A stretch of DNA of 64,000 nt, from NCBI GenBank assembly GCA_964030785.1, contig OZ034968.1, positions 25,175,686-25,239,685 on the forward strand. The letters are read 5' to 3'. A model generated the notes under the pieces. That model was not told the origin of the DNA, searched no databases, and saw nothing but the letters and a program-made list of their open reading frames with translations. Source of the DNA: Siderastrea siderea (taxonomy: Eukaryota; Cnidaria; Anthozoa; Scleractinia; Rhizangiidae). Of the stretch, positions 11,282-19,207 are shown one piece after another (within the stretch, counting starts at the first letter, position 1; each line of letters starts with the position of its first letter). The translations under genes and the position numbers were made by a program.

Positions 11282-12268
11282 CTCTATGTTTGGAGGGACA
11301 ACCAAAAGCTCTTCGCGGACAAACCAACGTTTTGGTCCGTCAAATAAATAATAGATAACCGGTGCGTCTGGTTTAATCATAATTTTTTCAATCTCGTAAA
11401 CATTCAAAGACCAGATTGGGTCGGTAGCTCTTCGTCGACCACCTTCAAGTTCACCGGGTTGATAAAGATAGCGAACACTTAAACCGGAGGGGAGCTTTTT
11501 TTCGTTCACACCAACGGGTCTCAAATAAGGTGTCGAGGGTTTGGATGAAACAGTTTTCTTTTTGATGGCATCAACAGGTTTTTGACCAGTCAGTCGAGTG
11601 ACTTCCTTATTCAAAGCTGAAATAACAGCGGGCAGTCGAGCCACCCATTCAGTCGATCTTTTGTTTTCTGGGAGGCGCATTTCAACCCCATATTGGTGTC
11701 CAAACAGTCGACGTTCAGCCAGGGTGCGGTTGAATCTTTCAACGATAGCTTGATCACGGTGAATATCCACACGACCACGTCTAACATCAACATTATGTTT
11801 CGAAAGAAGTTGATTCACAGAGCCCATAAACTCACGACCAGGATCGACTTGAAGCAGTTTCGGCCACTTCAAAGGACCACGACTATAAATCTGCTCCAGA
11901 GCAGCTGCAACTTCTTTAGCTTCTTTTGTGGTCAACGGTTCGGCCTCTTTGTATCGAGAGGCCACATCTACCACTGTGAGAGCATATTTAAAAGTTTTAC
12001 GGGAGCGTGGTGGGCGATCGTGTGGGAGATACAGAAGATCGGCTTGGTGAACTTTGTTTGGAACAGGAACATCAAATTTCGGTCTTGGAATGTACCGTGG
12101 GGCTGGTAAATAAACCTGCCAAAGAGCTTGCTTCATCAACCAGTTTTGAGCCACATCTTCCGAAACTTTCGCTGCCTGGGCTAATTTCTTAATTGCTGCA
12201 AACCCTTTGCAATACCCTTGCGGGCTGTAATAAATTTTTGACAACTTATTTAAAATGCGTGAGCTCAT
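11261..12268 (-). CDS. int: RVE-family integrase
   Basis: Retrovirus-type DDE integrase that inserts the element into host DNA. The frame is intact, 335 codons, with ATG at 12268. The catalytic triad is visible as D77 (HQADLLYLP), D142 (QVDPGREF) and E177 (AIVERFNRTL), the last two about 35 residues apart. An N-terminal helix-turn-helix-like region (GFAAIKKLAQAAKVSEDVAQ) precedes the core, and the C-terminal part (WSLNVYEIEKI...) fits the SH3- or chromo-like tail seen in Polinton integrases. It runs convergent to the polymerase and divergent from the zinc-ribbon gene, sharing a 22-bp promoter spacer. Confidence 0.95.
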   Translation of the reverse strand: MSSRILNKLSKIYYSPQGYCKGFAAIKKLAQAAKVSEDVAQNWLMKQALWQVYLPAPRYIPRPKFDVPVPNKVHQADLLYLPHDRPPRSRKTFKYALTVVDVASRYKEAEPLTTKEAKEVAAALEQIYSRGPLKWPKLLQVDPGREFMGSVNQLLSKHNVDVRRGRVDIHRDQAIVERFNRTLAERRLFGHQYGVEMRLPENKRSTEWVARLPAVISALNKEVTRLTGQKPVDAIKKKTVSSKPSTPYLRPVGVNEKKLPSGLSVRYLYQPGELEGGRRRATDPIWSLNVYEIEKIMIKPDAPVIYYLFDGPKRWFVREELLVVPPNIELPPEQL

Positions 12269-12290
12269 TGTATACTATACACAATAAAAA
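12269..12290. promoter_or_regulatory. 22-bp bidirectional promoter, integrase / VLTF3-like
   Basis: Only 22 bp separate the two divergent ATGs. They contain TATACTATAC (12271-12280), readable as a TATA-type element on both strands. Related TATATTATA-like motifs sit just upstream of other genes in this element, so a very short 5' leader looks usual here. Confidence 0.6.
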
Positions 12291-12842
12291 ATGGACGATC
12301 CGTTTGGTTGTTTGCAAGGTGAGAAAATTTCGTCGAAAATGATTAAAGAAATGTTGCAAAAAAATGAAATAAGCCTGTTATCAAAAAAGATTAATCGTTG
12401 TCCTTCATGCGAGGAGCAAATAGTTTATGTGGTGAATGAGTTATGTCTTGCATGTCAAAAATGTGGTAGAGTGATTGAATGTGATGATTATGAATATTTT
12501 GAAGAAGAAAATTGGAGAAGAAGTTCCACTGCTCTTCCAACGAATAATGATTATTTAAAAAGTGTTTTGCGAAAATGGAACATTAAAGAAATGTTTTCTT
12601 CCAGCGAGATAGATTTTCTTGGTAACGTTATTGCTCAATTTCAGAAGATGTCCCACAAGTCAGTGAACTACCCCTATTTTTTGTACAATTATTTTGAAAT
12701 AGTACCTTCTGAATGCTGGCCTAAGAAAAAAGAAATTATGGAATCTATTTCAAATCACCTTCCAAAAAGCTTAGAAAGTTGGCAGTACGCAAAACATGAG
12801 TTTTATAAATGGTGGTTGAAAACCAATCAAGGTTCTTCATAA
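12291..12842 (+). CDS. Zinc-ribbon protein, VLTF3-like late transcription factor candidate
   Basis: 183 codons, intact. Residues ~37-60 form a zinc ribbon (CPSCEEQ and CQKCGRV). The C-terminal half is helical with the segment KSVNYPYFLYNYFEIV followed by WPKKKEIMESI, an arrangement resembling poxvirus late transcription factor VLTF3 homologues found in some Polinton-like and adinto-like viruses. If so it would drive late (virion gene) transcription. The assignment rests on zinc-ribbon position and overall pattern only; an unrelated zinc-ribbon protein is possible. Its 3' end overlaps the convergent PLA2 gene by about 15 bp. Confidence 0.55.
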   Translation: MDDPFGCLQGEKISSKMIKEMLQKNEISLLSKKINRCPSCEEQIVYVVNELCLACQKCGRVIECDDYEYFEEENWRRSSTALPTNNDYLKSVLRKWNIKEMFSSSEIDFLGNVIAQFQKMSHKSVNYPYFLYNYFEIVPSECWPKKKEIMESISNHLPKSLESWQYAKHEFYKWWLKTNQGSS

Positions 12843-13907
12843 ACATTTTCATATTTGCCTGTTTTCGGATTTTTCACCAAACGCATGACAGTACCTTTTT
12901 TTGGATGAGTCCAAAATTTCTTGCTTGTGACACCAGTTGGACCTGTGAAAGCATTTTTCGCAATATCACCTGACTAATACCTATCGAATACAGGTTTTGT
13001 GGAAGGAATAATTTTTTTGTCAAAGTTTCAGCAAAATTAACTGCTTCCAACGGTTTGTCCAAAACACCAGTCCCTTTTTGTTTTTTCAAACCCAAACCTA
13101 ACTCTTGTTTAGCATTGATCACATTTCTTGCAGCCGCGTGACCCCACTGCCTTTGTTTGTAAGGAACTGCGTCAAGAGACTTCACCATTTTTTATCCGCT
13201 TTGTTTTTACATTTTTTGAGATTTTCACCATATTTTTTTTCACGGTTGGAACAAACATCATAATCAACATCATGTTGCATTGCAATCGCATCTGTTGCAC
13301 CTGTTGGTTGTTGATAAATTTCCAGAATTTCACCTGTTTCTGGATTGTATTTCACCTGTTTTTCAAGAGGATTGTATGGCCCTGTGAAATTATGTCCTGG
13401 TGATGTCCAACCTTTTTTTGGTTTCGGAAATTTCCCAATTGCTGCATGTATATCAAACCCGGCTCCATCCAAATCAGGTCTGTCAGTTTTGTAACGTTGG
13501 TTTGGTCGAACTTTAGTTGAAAGTTGATCAAACATTTCACTTCCAACTTTTTGAATAACTGGGCGGGCTTTGTCAAGAGTGTAATTTATTGCTTTCTTTT
13601 GCAGTTTGGGATCTCTCATAGCTTCAGAAGCATAATATCTTCCAGCTTCAACACTTTTTTTTCGCAAGATATGGGATTCCTTTTGTAATTGCATGATCAC
13701 CAACTGCCATAGCAACGTCACCAAATATACCACTGCCCTCCGCAAGGGAGGGCTCACCTAGTTTCCCGGCAAAAAACTTGATTTCATTTTTCCACAACTT
13801 GCGCACTTTACTTTCAAGAGTTTTCGATTGTTCTTTGTGATTATAACTTTTTCGGTCCCCTTTACATTGGGTGTGTGCCGCTTTTCTTTCACACAGTACA
13901 CTTCCAT
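12828..13907 (-). pseudogene. Virion phospholipase A2 (parvovirus VP1-type), broken
   Basis: A secreted-PLA2-like domain used by parvoviruses and adinto-like elements to breach endosomal membranes. A zinc-ribbon-like N-terminus starts at ATG 13907 (MEVYCVKEK, then CASCGK). The PLA2 core is at ~13160-13390: Ca-loop-like GPYNPLEKQ, then the catalytic HDVDY at 13260-13274 in the context MQHDVDYDVC. The C-terminal tail ends KYENVYEEP at about 12831. The reading frame is broken at four places: near 13755, at an A-run near 13665, at an A-run near 13190, and near 12970. Similarity continues in a different frame after each one. Several breaks sit in homopolymers, so assembly error is a real alternative to decay. 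The gene heads the minus-strand virion block at its distal end. Confidence 0.75.
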
Positions 13908-13922
13908 TGCATATATATATAT

Positions 13923-14362
13923 TTTAAGAAAAATAATTTTTCACTATTTCCTCGTTTTGAAGTAAATCGCTGGAGAACATTTTCAGAATATCAGCAAAAC
14001 TTGTTCCTTTATTTCTTTCGTTTAAAAAGAGAAGGCAGTAGTAACCACATCTCACACTTTGTTCCCATTGAATTTGGTTATCATTTCTGAAAAAAATGTG
14101 TCATCCCGTGCATTGACATTTCTTTTTCCCATTCCAAAGGTGGTGGAAGCCCAAATGAATCGAAATACTCGTAAAGACCTTTTCCTTTTGGCCAACAACA
14201 TACCCAGTGAGTTCCCAAACTTCCAAAATCATCCAAGTTTATAATACATGGAGAATGAAACAAAGGTTTTGTTTCATTTCTGCTAAAAATACCTTTTATT
14301 GGAATTCGTAAAAAGTTGCACCATTTTCTCAGGTCAATGTTGGATAGAGGTTTATCTTCAAA
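13923..14362 (-). pseudogene. pro: Adenovirus-type cysteine protease (broken)
   Basis: Maturation protease (adenain/C5 family) that would cleave capsid precursors. The His of the catalytic set lies in GTHWVCC (~14188-14208) and the acidic partner in YFDSFG (~14146-14163). The Gln/Cys region, ending CGYYC, is at about 14030-14060. The frame closes at a TGA at 14081-14083, just after a run of seven T, while recognisable sequence including the catalytic Cys resumes in a different frame. The start is unclear: coding similarity reaches back to the 3' end of the PX-like gene, where an A9 run separates the frames and no ATG is in phase. Protein length (~150 residues visible) is short to normal for Polinton proteases. 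Confidence 0.8.
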
Positions 14363-14364
14363 TT

Positions 14365-15066
14365 TCAGTTTTTTTTTAAACGATAATAATCATCCCAAGT
14401 TCCAAAGAAAGGTGGAGGTTGAATTTGCATTCCTTTACCTTTTGGTATTCCTGGTGATCGTCTTGTTCGTGGTGGTGGTGGTGGTGGTTGCGTTTGCATA
14501 CCTTTTCCGATTATTTTTCGAACTAAATCAATGGCTAAAGGTACTCCGATAGACGTTAACATACCAAGGAAGCCGCCGTATTGTGCTCCGCCTCCTTTTA
14601 CTAAACCTTGTCCAATAAGATATTGTTCTGCCTCCTTTTTCTGAGTAGGAGTCATTCGCTGGACAAGTTTATAAAGCTCAATTTCCTTCGGGCCAAAACC
14701 CTTTCCGGATATTTTTTTCAACACCTTTTCAGCGCCGAAACTCAAACCTGCACTTGCTAATGCACCAAGGGCTGGCTTTATCAAAGGTCGTGCCAAACCT
14801 AACATAGCAGAAAACAAATTTCCACCACGCTGCGCAGTGTTCTGAATCTGTGTCCGGCTTAATTTTATTACCATTCCTTTCCCTGCCACCGATCTTTTTT
14901 TCAATCGCTTGATTTGAGTTTCAGTGAGAAGAAGTTCGTCACCACGCCCAATTTGGTCTGGTTTAACTTTCAGATTAACAGCTGCCTTCGTAACATAAGC
15001 TTTTTGAAGTTTCTTTTTCTGACCATCAGTCAGTGCGATTTTGAATGGATGATAAGTTGTGCTCAT
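14365..15066 (-). CDS. PX-like virion protein with G-K-G repeats
   Basis: 233 codons from ATG 15066. The N-terminus is basic (LTDGQKKKLQKAY) with a second basic stretch ETQIKRLKKRS. A hydrophobic middle follows (NLFSAMLGLARPLIKPALGALASAGLSFGAE), then a Gly/Lys/Pro-rich tail containing GKGM twice and a polyproline run. This layout matches the conserved PX protein of Polintons, thought to be a virion component. The GKGM-type boundaries resemble sites cut by adenovirus-type proteases. The TGA at 14363-14365 lies in an A9 run directly abutting the protease, so read-through or a small indel may link the two. Upstream TATATTATA at 15073-15081. Confidence 0.7.
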   Translation of the reverse strand: MSTTYHPFKIALTDGQKKKLQKAYVTKAAVNLKVKPDQIGRGDELLLTETQIKRLKKRSVAGKGMVIKLSRTQIQNTAQRGGNLFSAMLGLARPLIKPALGALASAGLSFGAEKVLKKISGKGFGPKEIELYKLVQRMTPTQKKEAEQYLIGQGLVKGGGAQYGGFLGMLTSIGVPLAIDLVRKIIGKGMQTQPPPPPPRTRRSPGIPKGKGMQIQPPPFFGTWDDYYRLKKN

Positions 15067-15084
15067 TGTTTGTATATTATATTC
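15067..15084 (-). promoter_or_regulatory. AT-rich start-proximal promoter motif of PX-like gene
   Basis: GTATATTATATTC lies 5-17 bp upstream of the ATG. It shares the TATATTATA core with the motif before the basic protein gene (16805-16813) and resembles those before integrase and the hydrophobic-protein gene. Confidence 0.45.
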
Positions 15085-15114
15085 AGAATTCTGTTTTTGA
15101 ATTTTTCATTTTGT

Positions 15115-16380
15115 TTAGACAACGACAAGCTCACTGCCAATTTGTTTTAGCACGAATTCTTCTTCATTCAAAACCAAAGCGAAGATCATATAATCTTGAG
15201 CGTTTGCGGCTTCATTCAGTCTGTAACGGAATTCAAGCTTTTTCGGGTCGCCTGTCACACTTTCTTCAATGTTTCGTATATCAAAATAGATAATTGGGTA
15301 TAACTTCTCAAAATTTGCAAGCTGCAGCTGAACTCCAGTGTTGTAGTCGTTCTTTCTGTATCGGAAATTGATCAAATCATTCAAAATTCTTATTTTAAAA
15401 TCATGGTCGTAATCAAGCTCAGGGTAAAATTTTGTGCCATAATGAAGGCGGCAAGTGTCCAATCTTGCTGAGTCATCACCATCGATATCAAATGTGTCAA
15501 ATATGTAAGGGTTGTACCTGTAATCATTTTGTTTCCGACTTTGTTGAAGGAAGACAAAAACATGCTTGGGGTTTTTTACCCCAGGTGTAATCAACCACGT
15601 ACCATTCGCATCCCTTCGGGAGCTGCTGTTCTGCAAAGTTTCATTCAGGTATTTCCATTGGGTTGGTTTCACAAAATTTTCATTTACCAGAGTCTGTCCT
15701 TTACCAGTGAAATGCAATTGGGGGGCCCACAACTCAAATTTACGAACAACAATTCTTCTTAGATCTGTGTTATTGTTTTGAAAAATCATTTCTTGGTCGT
15801 CTTGAAGTTGAATTTCAAAAGTAAGTTGCATTGGTGGCAGCAATTTATCGGAAAGACCTTCGAAGAAAGAGTATCTGTTTAAAGGGATAATAGTCTGAAC
15901 CATTAAACCTCCATGTGATAGAAGCGCCCTTGCCCGTATTCCGACGTTTGTCGCATTGCCATCAGTGTCTGTGGTAGCGTCAGAGTCAAGATACCAAAAT
16001 TGGTTTTTTGCAACACTTCTTGAAAAATCATCTGAAAAATCAAGCAGATTTTTGATGAAAATACCTTTGTGAATATCGCTTGCCTCGTACAATTTTTTCC
16101 CTGATGAAATTACTTTCAAACTTTTGATCAATGAGAAAGAACCGTTAATAGGAGCTGATTCAGTGTCAGCAACAATGTTACCTCCGTTTGCTTTTGCTTC
16201 AAACTTGAAATCAACTCGAAAATAAGCGTTGTACCAGTCATAAAAATTGTCTCGGTCTCTTACAGTAAATTTGTAGCCCGTCTTTGTTTGAAATTGGTTA
16301 TTTCCAGGGAAGGTGAGTGGGGTGTTTAAATTAATTTGAACGTATTTTGTCTCTTCGAGGTATGGTTTACTTCTGAACAT
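15115..16380 (-). CDS. mcp: Major capsid protein (double jelly-roll)
   Basis: 421 codons, intact, ATG at 16380 and ending ...GSELVVV. The sequence is typical of the capsid protein of cnidarian Polintons/adinto-like elements: KFELWAPQLHFTGKGQ in the middle, NPKHVFVFLQQ, FDTFDIDGDDSARL, and FRYRKNDYN near the C-terminus. It should form the hexon-like trimers of an icosahedral shell. It lies between the PX-like gene and a small basic protein, in the same orientation as the minor capsid gene. It is somewhat short for a double jelly-roll MCP, so confirmation by structure prediction would be decisive. An ATTATATTTATA motif lies 13-24 bp upstream. Confidence 0.8.
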   Translation of the reverse strand: MFRSKPYLEETKYVQINLNTPLTFPGNNQFQTKTGYKFTVRDRDNFYDWYNAYFRVDFKFEAKANGGNIVADTESAPINGSFSLIKSLKVISSGKKLYEASDIHKGIFIKNLLDFSDDFSRSVAKNQFWYLDSDATTDTDGNATNVGIRARALLSHGGLMVQTIIPLNRYSFFEGLSDKLLPPMQLTFEIQLQDDQEMIFQNNNTDLRRIVVRKFELWAPQLHFTGKGQTLVNENFVKPTQWKYLNETLQNSSSRRDANGTWLITPGVKNPKHVFVFLQQSRKQNDYRYNPYIFDTFDIDGDDSARLDTCRLHYGTKFYPELDYDHDFKIRILNDLINFRYRKNDYNTGVQLQLANFEKLYPIIYFDIRNIEESVTGDPKKLEFRYRLNEAANAQDYMIFALVLNEEEFVLKQIGSELVVV

Positions 16381-16421
16381 GTTGCAAGTGCTTATTATAT
16401 TTATAGAAAAAAATTTTTAAA

Positions 16422-16799
16422 TTAAATTTCATTTGCCAAAATTTGATTTAATTTCACAAGAGCGTCTGATTTTTTTGGTGTTGGGTTTTGCAAAATATGT
16501 GCAAGTTTCTTTTTTGCGCCTTGTGACAACGGTTTTTGTTTTTTTCTCTCTTGCAATAATTTTCGTATTTGTTTTGAAGCTTTTTCAACAGCAAATTCAC
16601 CAACTTTCTGACCCGCTTTTTCAGCGATTGTTTTTGTGGCTTTTTCAGCAGTTTTTTTTGCAACATTCTTTACATTGTTTTTGAGTACTTTACCAATTGT
16701 CATGAAGGTGTCACGGATCACACCCGACCCTTTGTGTTTATATCGATAACTCCCGGTTTTTTCATCAAAGTATCTTGCCCACTCGCTTGGATGATACAT
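16422..16799 (-). CDS. Small basic virion-like protein
   Basis: 125 codons, ATG at 16799, strongly basic and alanine/lysine-rich. It begins MYHPSEWARYFDEKTGSYRY. An amphipathic helical middle follows (AEKAGQKVGEFAVEKASKQI), then a Lys-rich tail. Position between the two capsid genes and composition suggest a DNA-condensing or membrane-active minor virion protein, comparable in role to adenovirus core or pVI proteins; this is inference. A GTATATTATAC motif is 5-15 bp upstream of the start. Confidence 0.65.
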   Translation of the reverse strand: MYHPSEWARYFDEKTGSYRYKHKGSGVIRDTFMTIGKVLKNNVKNVAKKTAEKATKTIAEKAGQKVGEFAVEKASKQIRKLLQERKKQKPLSQGAKKKLAHILQNPTPKKSDALVKLNQILANEI

Positions 16800-16815
16800 G
16801 ATTGTATATTATACC
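16800..16815 (-). promoter_or_regulatory. AT-rich start-proximal promoter motif of basic protein gene
   Basis: TGTATATTATAC at 16804-16815, immediately upstream of the ATG at 16799. It carries the same TATATTATA core as the motif before the PX-like gene. Confidence 0.45.
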
Positions 16816-16825
16816 GACAAAAACT

Positions 16826-17588
16826 TTATTCTTTTTCAATTAATAAGCTTATTGCAATGTCTGACCCGTTGAGATCCAGAATATTGTTTCTTCCGTCTGT
16901 CACCCAAACTCTTATTTCATTAATAGAACTTTTATTCACAGGTTGCCACTTAAGCCGACGCGGCTCTTTTTGAAATGGATAGCTAACATGAAGATCTGCT
17001 GTTGAGAAACTGTATAACACATCGCTTGAAATATTGTTTGTTCGGCGTGAAATAAGATCGCAGTGCAAATATACCCAATCAACACCTCTTGTGATATTTG
17101 GAACTTTATCTCCAAAACTAGGACCAGTCAAGATTCTTTTATTATAACCAAGCAATTCATTGAAATTTCCTTGAGACAAGTCAAGCTCATAATCTGGGTG
17201 CACTAGAATTAAAATTTTTTTAAGTTGAAAACTCGAAATGTATTGTGAAAATGTAAGCACTATCTTCTTTTGTCGGGTCTACTTTACCGGTGTGTTGCTG
17301 AAGAAATGTGTTGATTCTTTTGTAATCATACATTCCATTCGGGAAAGTTAAGGTCTGCCACGCTTGTTCTGTTTTTTTCTTCCAGCGAATTTTGTTATTA
17401 TCATAACGAGAATCGATGTTGTTCCATTTGTAACTCATTGTGGTAAGTTCGTCTAAAGCGGCTTTATAGTTTCCTGAACCCAATTCGATTGGAGGATTAA
17501 ACTTCACTGTGAAATCGTGTGAAACATTCCGTTCTCCACCTCTTTCTAGTTTTGCAAGGCTCGAGTCAAGGAGTATGTCAAAGCTCAT
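16826..17588 (-). pseudogene. Minor capsid (penton-like) protein, one frame break
   Basis: The N-terminal part (17220-17588) begins MSFDILLDSS and contains FNPPIELGSGNYKAALDEL, a signature of the Polinton minor capsid protein. The C-terminal part (16826 to ~17235) continues with KKILILVHPDYELDLS, NFNELLGY, DWVYLHCDL and ends GSDIAISLLIEKE. The two parts are in different frames and meet at an A7 run near 17220-17228. This single jelly-roll protein would sit at capsid vertices. It overlaps the next gene upstream (17578-17847) by 11 bp, consistent with a compact transcription block. Confidence 0.75.
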
Positions 17589-17847
17589 TGTTTTCTATAA
17601 TTAGAAAAATTTTTTTCTTTTCTTTTTTATTAATTGTGCCAAGTTCAACTAGTGAATCAAGCAGATATAATACCTGATTTTTAGGTTTTATTGAGCTATT
17701 TCCTGCTTTTATCGATCCTAAGCTCAAATGAAGTTGGTTGATCAATTTTTCAGCTTCATTCTTGATGCCACTTCCTTCGGTTTCCCAATCCTGTTCATAA
17801 GAGTCATCTTCATCGTCAGAAAGTTCAAAAGCAGGTCTTCGGCTCAT
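17578..17847 (-). CDS. Small acidic-N-terminal protein, unknown
   Basis: 89 codons from the first true ATG (17847; the frame itself opens slightly earlier at a TTG). The N-terminus is acidic (FELSDDEDDSYEQDW), followed by a helical region with KLINQLHLSLGSIK and LLDSLVELGTINKKEKKK. No family recognised. It overlaps the minor capsid start and probably belongs to the same virion block. Confidence 0.6.
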   Translation of the reverse strand: MSRRPAFELSDDEDDSYEQDWETEGSGIKNEAEKLINQLHLSLGSIKAGNSSIKPKNQVLYLLDSLVELGTINKKEKKKIFLIIENNEL

Positions 17848-17952
17848 GACAGTTTTTTCCAAAGGTGTTAGAGGTCTTTCTCTTTTTTCTTGAAAGGAAG
17901 TTGACTTCAGTCTCTTTTTCCCATCCTGTAACCATTTCGAAAAAAGAGATTC

Positions 17953-18534
17953 TTATGTCACCCTTCTTTTTTCATCGATCCCATCTCTTATCTTTTTTAG
18001 TTCCGCAATGGTTTTACCTTTCAAACCTAATTTCGATTTTCCTACTTTGTAGTTTGGATCATTTCCGTATTTCGTGATCAGTTGATTGACTGTTTGCAAC
18101 AGGGTTGATTCGTGTTGATATTCAGGCTCAACCGGTCCCGGCTTCGCCCACTCTTTTCTTTTGGATGTTTCTTCCATCAGCGGTGGGGATGGTGGTGGAA
18201 AATCATCACCATCATCATCATATGGGGGTGTTGTTGGTGGTGATGGTGCTGGTGTTGGTGCGTCCGGCCTGAATTCATCACCAAATGGGTAAGTTTCGTC
18301 AAATCCATCCATTGTGTAATCAGGAACTTCCTGCTCCTCTTCTTCCTCCTCTTCCTCTTCTACAGTGGCACTTCTATCAAGTCTTTTTGTGACTGGTTTA
18401 AAAAACTCTTCTCCTGAAAGCTGACCAAACTCTTTGTTTATTTTATCCATTTTGAATTTTTGGTGAATTTCTTCTGTTTGTTCATCAAGCTTCGACTTTT
18501 CTTCAGCCCACTGACGCCATTTTTTCATTGACAT
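17953..18534 (-). CDS. Acidic/proline-rich virion-block protein, unknown
   Basis: 193 codons from ATG 18534 (MSMKKWRQWAEEK). A charged N-terminal helix leads to FKPVTKRLD (~residues 45-53), then a run of nine Glu, a low-complexity proline and aspartate section, and a basic C-terminus (LGLKGKTIAELKKIRDGI). The FKPVTKRL patch and the C-terminal basic helix resemble proteins of other Polintons that I cannot name. It faces the ATPase across a 35-bp divergent spacer. Confidence 0.65.
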   Translation of the reverse strand: MSMKKWRQWAEEKSKLDEQTEEIHQKFKMDKINKEFGQLSGEEFFKPVTKRLDRSATVEEEEEEEEEQEVPDYTMDGFDETYPFGDEFRPDAPTPAPSPPTTPPYDDDGDDFPPPSPPLMEETSKRKEWAKPGPVEPEYQHESTLLQTVNQLITKYGNDPNYKVGKSKLGLKGKTIAELKKIRDGIDEKRRVT

Positions 18535-18569
18535 ATTTCCAGCGTTAATATATAGAAGCGAAAAAAAAA
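18535..18569. promoter_or_regulatory. 35-bp divergent promoter, virion block / ATPase
   Basis: Separates ATG 18534 (minus) and ATG 18570 (plus). It contains TAATATATA at 18546-18554 and an A10 run next to the ATPase start. Confidence 0.5.
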
Positions 18570-19207
18570 ATGAAGATTCCAAATTATGACCCAGGTTCTT
18601 CCAAGAGTAACTACGAACAAGGTCACCCTTGCATGACAGCAGATGTTTTTCGGATATTAATTTGTGGACCAGTAATTCTGGTAAAACAAACACATTACTG
18701 CATATGCTTTATGAGTTGTTAGAGTATGATAAAATTTACCTATTTTCAAAGAACCTGCACCAGAACAAATACCGGGATCTTTTGCAGGAGTTTGCTAAAC
18801 GAATCAACCCCAAGGTTGGTTATGATGTTATTGAGGCTCATGGTGATGAAATCATTCCACTCGAAGAGCTTCTGGTGGACAAACAAAAAACAGTTCTTTT
18901 TGACGATCTTGTTTGTGAAAGCAACCAAAACAGCATAATTAACTGTTTCATCAACGGGCGGCACAAAAACTGCTGCGTCATTTACCCCTCTCAAACCTTT
19001 TACAGGGTGCCAAAAGACATCCGTGTTAACTGCAGCCATCTTTGTATTTTCAGATTAGATCCAAAAGAAAACAAACGAATTGCAAACGAAATAGGTGTGG
19101 ATCATGAGGCTTTAGATCGCGCCACCGATGAAAAATATTCTTTCCTTTACTATGACAAACCCCAGAAATTAATGAAAAAAATTTTGATGAAGATATATAA
19201 TGGGTAG
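18570..19207 (+). pseudogene. FtsK/HerA-type genome-packaging ATPase (one base break)
   Basis: A32-like ATPase that pumps DNA into the capsid. ATG at 18570 opens MKIPNYDPGSS, reaching ILICGP just before the P-loop. The frame then shifts within the P-loop at about 18674-18682: the remaining Walker A residues (SNSGKT) are read in another frame, which stays open to 19207. Walker B is VLFDDLV (~18894-18914), followed by NGRHKNC and PSQTFYRVP, a conserved sensor-like region. Length ~212 codons is normal. The gene overlaps the fibre start by 8 bp. Confidence 0.88.
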
